DNA of 9,146 nucleotides from Bog-756 sp050014755 (lineage in GTDB: Bacteria; Actinomycetota; Acidimicrobiia; Acidimicrobiales; RAAP-2), in the NCBI GenBank assembly GCA_050014755.1, contig JBEKCS010000097.1, forward strand, positions 1-9,146. The letters run 5' to 3'. The notes beneath the pieces were generated by a model. That model made no database searches and was not told the DNA's origin. It saw only the letters and a list, made by a program, of their open reading frames with translations. The translations under genes and the position numbers were made by a program. Of this stretch, positions 6,455 through 9,146 are shown piece by piece (positions within the stretch are counted from its first letter, which is position 1; each line of letters opens with the position of its first letter).

Positions 6455-7602
6455 AGATGAAACGAGCGATCCTTGCATTCGGACTGGCCGGTACCTCGGC
6501 ACTGGTGGTCCCGATGATCGGAGCGGTGCAGGCCGGAGCGGACTACGCCCCTCAGCCCGGCGACGTCGTCGCTGTGAGCGGTGACACCGCCCAGTTTGCC
6601 GGCGACTTCCTCTCCAACGGTGACTACAACGGTGATGCCGGCTTCAACAGCGCCGGCGGTGTCAACCGCCTGGTGACGTTCGACGCCACACCCGACGCCA
6701 ACGGACGGTCTGCCTACACGAACAGCGTCACCACAGGTGCCGCTTCAGTTGCCCTCAACCCCACGGACGTCTTGCGGGCCGGTTCGTACCCTGTCCAACG
6801 GGTGTCGTCCAGTGGCAATGCCATCAGCGCGCTGTTGGCGGACACCGGGTCCCAGGAGACGATCAACTTCGTCTTCAGCTCCAGCCTTCCGACCGCCGCT
6901 CAGGACACCCAGGCGGCCAACGATGGCTGGGGTTACCTCCACGTCGTGGAGATCGGCACCGACTCCGTCCAGATCGCGGCCGACACTACGACCAACGCAC
7001 CCACGGCAGGTGAAGGTGGACTGACAGCAGCGGAGCTGCTGACCATCTACACCTCCAACAGCCCGATCACGTGGAGTAGCGCCACTGGTGGTGCAGACCC
7101 GAGCACGGCTGACATCCTGCCGTTGCTCCCGCCGTCAGGCTCGTCGATCTACAAGACGTTCATCGCGGCACTCACCACGGCCAACGGCGGCACGGCTCCG
7201 TCGATTGGTTCGATCGTGAAGTCGGTCGAGCAAAACGACCCGACGACGATCACCGGATCGTCCTCACCGGCCAATGCCATCGCGCCATTCTCGCAGGCTC
7301 GGTTGAACCTCTGGAACGACGGGTACTTCCACAACCCGGCGACGGCCTTCCCCGGAGGCAGCACACTGACGGCCGGCATCTCACTGTTGTCCGGTTACAA
7401 CAGTCCGCTGACCGACTACGTCCTCTTCCGGCAGTCCGACGCCGCGTCAACGACTCCGTTCGAGCCGGGCGGCACCGAGAACTGGGTGCAGACCCTCTTC
7501 TCCGGGACGCGGCCGTTCGTGGACACGTCCGGTGGCCAGGCACTCATCCAGGCCGCCGGTGTGACGCCCGTCTACGACGACCTCGGGAGTGACGGCATCT
7601 AG
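6451..7602 (+). CDS. Exported PstS-like substrate-binding domain protein
   Basis: Protein of 383 residues with a clear Sec signal peptide: KMKR, hydrophobic stretch (6-25), likely cleavage after AVQA (28). There is no lipobox and no cysteine anywhere, so it is released or held non-covalently rather than lipid-anchored. The mature part resembles the periplasmic-binding-protein fold of actinobacterial PstS-like proteins: VVAVSGDTAQF (39-49) parallels their GSDTTQ opening, LLPPSGSSIYKTF (225-237) parallels the ligand-loop segment SGSGT, and EQNDPTTI (260-267) with NAIAPFSQARLNLW (275-288) parallels a conserved hinge region. No ABC permease or ATPase gene is near, so transport is doubtful and a surface or adhesive role is possible. 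The start is GTG, coupled to the leader frame; ATG 6457, two codons on, is an equally good protein start. Family assignment is from remembered similarity. Codon use is less GC-biased than in the metabolic genes. Confidence 0.72.
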   Translation: MKMKRAILAFGLAGTSALVVPMIGAVQAGADYAPQPGDVVAVSGDTAQFAGDFLSNGDYNGDAGFNSAGGVNRLVTFDATPDANGRSAYTNSVTTGAASVALNPTDVLRAGSYPVQRVSSSGNAISALLADTGSQETINFVFSSSLPTAAQDTQAANDGWGYLHVVEIGTDSVQIAADTTTNAPTAGEGGLTAAELLTIYTSNSPITWSSATGGADPSTADILPLLPPSGSSIYKTFIAALTTANGGTAPSIGSIVKSVEQNDPTTITGSSSPANAIAPFSQARLNLWNDGYFHNPATAFPGGSTLTAGISLLSGYNSPLTDYVLFRQSDAASTTPFEPGGTENWVQTLFSGTRPFVDTSGGQALIQAAGVTPVYDDLGSDGI

Positions 7603-7678
7603 CACCTCAGTCGTGCGCAGCTCGGGGGCATCCTCGTCCGGACTCATTCGTCCGGCGGAAGTGCCGCCCACGGGCTCA

Positions 7679-7710
7679 GCGAGCGGGCCCCACGGGAGGG
7701 GCCCGCTCGC
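7679..7710 (+). terminator. Perfect 13-bp terminator hairpin
   Basis: GCGAGCGGGCCCC (7679-7691) and GGGGCCCGCTCGC (7698-7710) are perfect inverted copies with a six-base loop, starting 76 bases after the stop of the substrate-binding-like gene. No T-tract follows, as in many actinobacterial terminators. A smaller dyad GGCGG/CCGCC (7654-7668) lies just before it. The stem is the strongest in the window and should end or greatly reduce transcription before the next gene. Confidence 0.75.
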
Positions 7711-7766
7711 AGCCCGGGGTCGGTCGGTCCAGAGACGAGCTCTCCAGTCGTTCCCCACGACCCGTC

Positions 7767-7791
7767 CGAATCGAGCGAACTCGATGATTCG
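7767..7791 (+). promoter_or_regulatory. Hairpin in the leader of the Ig-repeat gene
   Basis: CGAATCGAG (7767-7775) faces CTCG (7780-7783) and ATTCG (7787-7791) across a CGAA tetraloop and a three-base bulge; ATCGAG/CTCGAT is an alternative unbroken 6-bp pairing. It lies 32 bases before the start codon, between the terminator and the ribosome binding site. It may stabilise the mRNA or be a protein site. No convincing -35/-10 pair was found for this gene between 7711 and 7823. Confidence 0.3.
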
Positions 7792-7823
7792 AAGCAGACA
7801 ACTCAACCAAAGGACTGACTGAC

Positions 7824-9146
7824 ATGAAGAAACTACTTGGACTCAGGGCCCTCGCGGCGGTTGCTGTCGTTGCCGCCGCGGTGGGTTCCATTGCCGGAGG
7901 GTTCAGTGCCACGGCGGGTGCCGCTGGCACGAGCCCACCGTGGGAGACGACCGGGTCGAACTACGATTCGGTGGGAGGCCTCCTCTTCTACAACTCTTCC
8001 GGCACTCAAGTGACCGGAGGCAGCCTCTCGACTGCGCCCATTGCTGCCTACGTGGAGGGTACGAGCACCGTCCGCCTCGGGGACACCAAGGCCACGCTCT
8101 ACGCCTACACGCCGGTAATCGGGGTCGCTCCCGGCAACTGGCAGGGCCAGCCGTTGAGCGCGTCGACCACGTTCCCCAACGCGTCGGCGCCGAGCCCGCT
8201 GAACACGGCGACATTGCCCGTGGTCACGGGTAATTCGCTTGATGAGAGCTTGTCGGAGTACATCAGTAACTTCCCCAACAACGACAGCTCGTCAGACGGA
8301 TACGCCGGGATCTACCAGCTCCGACTGAAGACCACCGCGAGCGGTAAGTCGGGCAATTCGACCTACGACTCGGCTGACATCTTGGTGTCGGGGAGCACGT
8401 GGTCCGTCGTCTACCCGACCCAGGTGACCACCACGTCGGTGGCTGCCTCCCCGTCCGGCTCGGCGGCGTTCGGCGCTCCGGTGCAGCTCACGGCCACGAT
8501 CACCCCGTCGAACTCCACCGGCACCGTGCAGTTCCTGAACGGCACGGCGGCCATTGGGAGCCCGGTGACGGTGAGTGGGGGAACGGCGTCGCTCACCACC
8601 TCTGCGATCGGGGCTGGTAACGACAACGTGTACGCCGTCTACACCCCCGACGCCACATCGGCGGGCAACGGCTACAGCCCGTCGACGGGCAGCACACCGC
8701 TCGTCGTCACAGCGACGACCACCACGCTGACGACAACGCAGGCAAGCCCGGTGGCGGCGGGCACGTCGGTGCAGCTACACGCCTCCGTTGCCGTCACTCC
8801 GACGACGTCGGTGGCTGCCTCGGGCACCGTCCAGTTCGAGTACGGGACGACGCCCATCGGCAACCCGGTGACCCTGAGTGGCGGGACGGCCTCGACGACG
8901 ACGTCGGCGCTGCCGGCCGGGGATCTCACGTTGAACGCCGTGTTCACCTCGACGAATTCCGCCGAGGGGGGATCGACGGGCTCGACCGCGTTTGTCGTCC
9001 AGGGGACGACAACCACACTGACGACCTCGCCGGCAACCACTGCAGTGGCGGGGACACCGGTGCAGCTCAACGCCTCCGTCTCGGTCACCCCGGGTTCGGC
9101 GCCGGCTGCCTCGGGTACCGTCCAGTTCGAGAACGGGACGACACCC
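7824..9146 (+). CDS. Exported Ig-like repeat protein, 3' partial
   Basis: The frame is open from ATG 7824 to the window edge, giving 441 residues without a stop. AAAGGA (7809-7814) lies nine bases before the start. The N-terminus is a Sec signal peptide: MKKLLGLR, hydrophobic 9-25, likely cleavage around 31-34 (ATAGAA). Residues 35 to about 198 form a separate domain with LLFYNSSG (53-60), RLGDTKATLYAYTP (84-97) and YAGIYQLRLKT (160-170). I have no named family for it, although it seems familiar from other actinobacterial surface proteins. From 201 onward come tandem bacterial Ig-like domains of the group-3 kind (compare Pfam Big_3_5), each with TTTTL-like opening, GTVQF and a GGTAS turn. The visible part has no cysteine and is rich in Thr, Ser, Ala and Gly. 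The role is probably cell surface or matrix; an anchor, if any, would be beyond the edge. Confidence 0.85.
   Translation, partial: MKKLLGLRALAAVAVVAAAVGSIAGGFSATAGAAGTSPPWETTGSNYDSVGGLLFYNSSGTQVTGGSLSTAPIAAYVEGTSTVRLGDTKATLYAYTPVIGVAPGNWQGQPLSASTTFPNASAPSPLNTATLPVVTGNSLDESLSEYISNFPNNDSSSDGYAGIYQLRLKTTASGKSGNSTYDSADILVSGSTWSVVYPTQVTTTSVAASPSGSAAFGAPVQLTATITPSNSTGTVQFLNGTAAIGSPVTVSGGTASLTTSAIGAGNDNVYAVYTPDATSAGNGYSPSTGSTPLVVTATTTTLTTTQASPVAAGTSVQLHASVAVTPTTSVAASGTVQFEYGTTPIGNPVTLSGGTASTTTSALPAGDLTLNAVFTSTNSAEGGSTGSTAFVVQGTTTTLTTSPATTAVAGTPVQLNASVSVTPGSAPAASGTVQFENGTTP
8424..9146 (+). repeat. Tandem Ig-like domain repeats
   Basis: Three copies are visible: residues 201-296 (8424-8711), 298-392 (8715-8999) and 395 onward (9006 to the edge). 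Copies two and three are in exact register at 291 bases (97 codons). Copy one has a loop four residues shorter before GTVQF. Between copies two and three the DNA itself is similar: 39 of 42 bases agree between 8814-8855 and 9105-9146. This points to fairly recent duplication or gene conversion and may be the reason an assembler stopped soon after. Confidence 0.85.

Noticed and set aside
7589..7822. 77-residue plus-strand frame between the two exported-protein genes
   Set aside because: It has no ribosome binding site, spans the 13-bp hairpin and has no recognisable motif.
8672..9088. Minus-strand repetitive Val/Thr/Glu-rich frame opposite the Ig repeats
   Set aside because: It is the mirror of the repeat-coding strand; the plus frame has a signal peptide, ribosome binding site and known domain type.
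1..9146. CRISPR array, transposon ends, tRNA or rRNA genes, phage or toxin-antitoxin modules
   Set aside because: No regularly spaced short repeats, terminal inverted repeats with a transposase, cloverleaf-like elements or matching proteins were seen on either strand.

Overview
The window is high-GC bacterial DNA with actinobacterial gene content and codon use. It holds a FadE29-like acyl-CoA dehydrogenase, a DUF2630 protein, a lipoprotein of the S15/CocE hydrolase type, and secreted proteins with Ig-like repeats. Acidimicrobiia or a related lineage is a reasonable guess, but it is an inference from protein style and nothing here proves it. The window starts with a run of G that looks like a sequencing or assembly artefact, and it ends inside a repeat-rich gene. 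It is therefore probably the edge of a draft contig.

Layout. (1) Positions 93-2547, plus strand: acyl-CoA dehydrogenase (93-1244), a DUF2630 helical protein of 80 residues (1373-1615) and an alpha/beta hydrolase (1759-2547). (2) Positions 2563-6061, minus strand: a secreted lipoprotein hydrolase of the X-Pro dipeptidyl-peptidase/CocE type (2563-4260), preceded in its direction of transcription by formate--tetrahydrofolate ligase (4355-6061). The two blocks converge with 15 bases between stop codons, where a perfect inverted repeat can end transcription from both sides. (3) Positions 6062-6450: a divergent intergenic region with a strong sigma-70-like promoter (TTGACA, 17 bases, TACTGT), an AT-rich initial transcribed region and a 15-codon leader frame whose stop overlaps the next start. 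(4) Positions 6451-9146, plus strand: two exported, cysteine-free proteins. The first looks like a periplasmic-binding-protein (PstS-like) domain. The second has a novel-looking N-terminal domain followed by tandem Ig-like repeats and runs off the window. A perfect 13-bp hairpin separates them.

Functionally the left and middle parts are ordinary metabolism: beta-oxidation-type dehydrogenation, one-carbon metabolism and hydrolases. No pathway links all of them. The right part is a secreted or cell-surface module with less strongly GC-biased codon use, and is the least explained part. I see no CRISPR array, insertion sequence, tRNA, rRNA, phage gene or recognisable defence system. The best leads are the leader-ORF/promoter arrangement at 6291-6454 and the pair of exported proteins after it.
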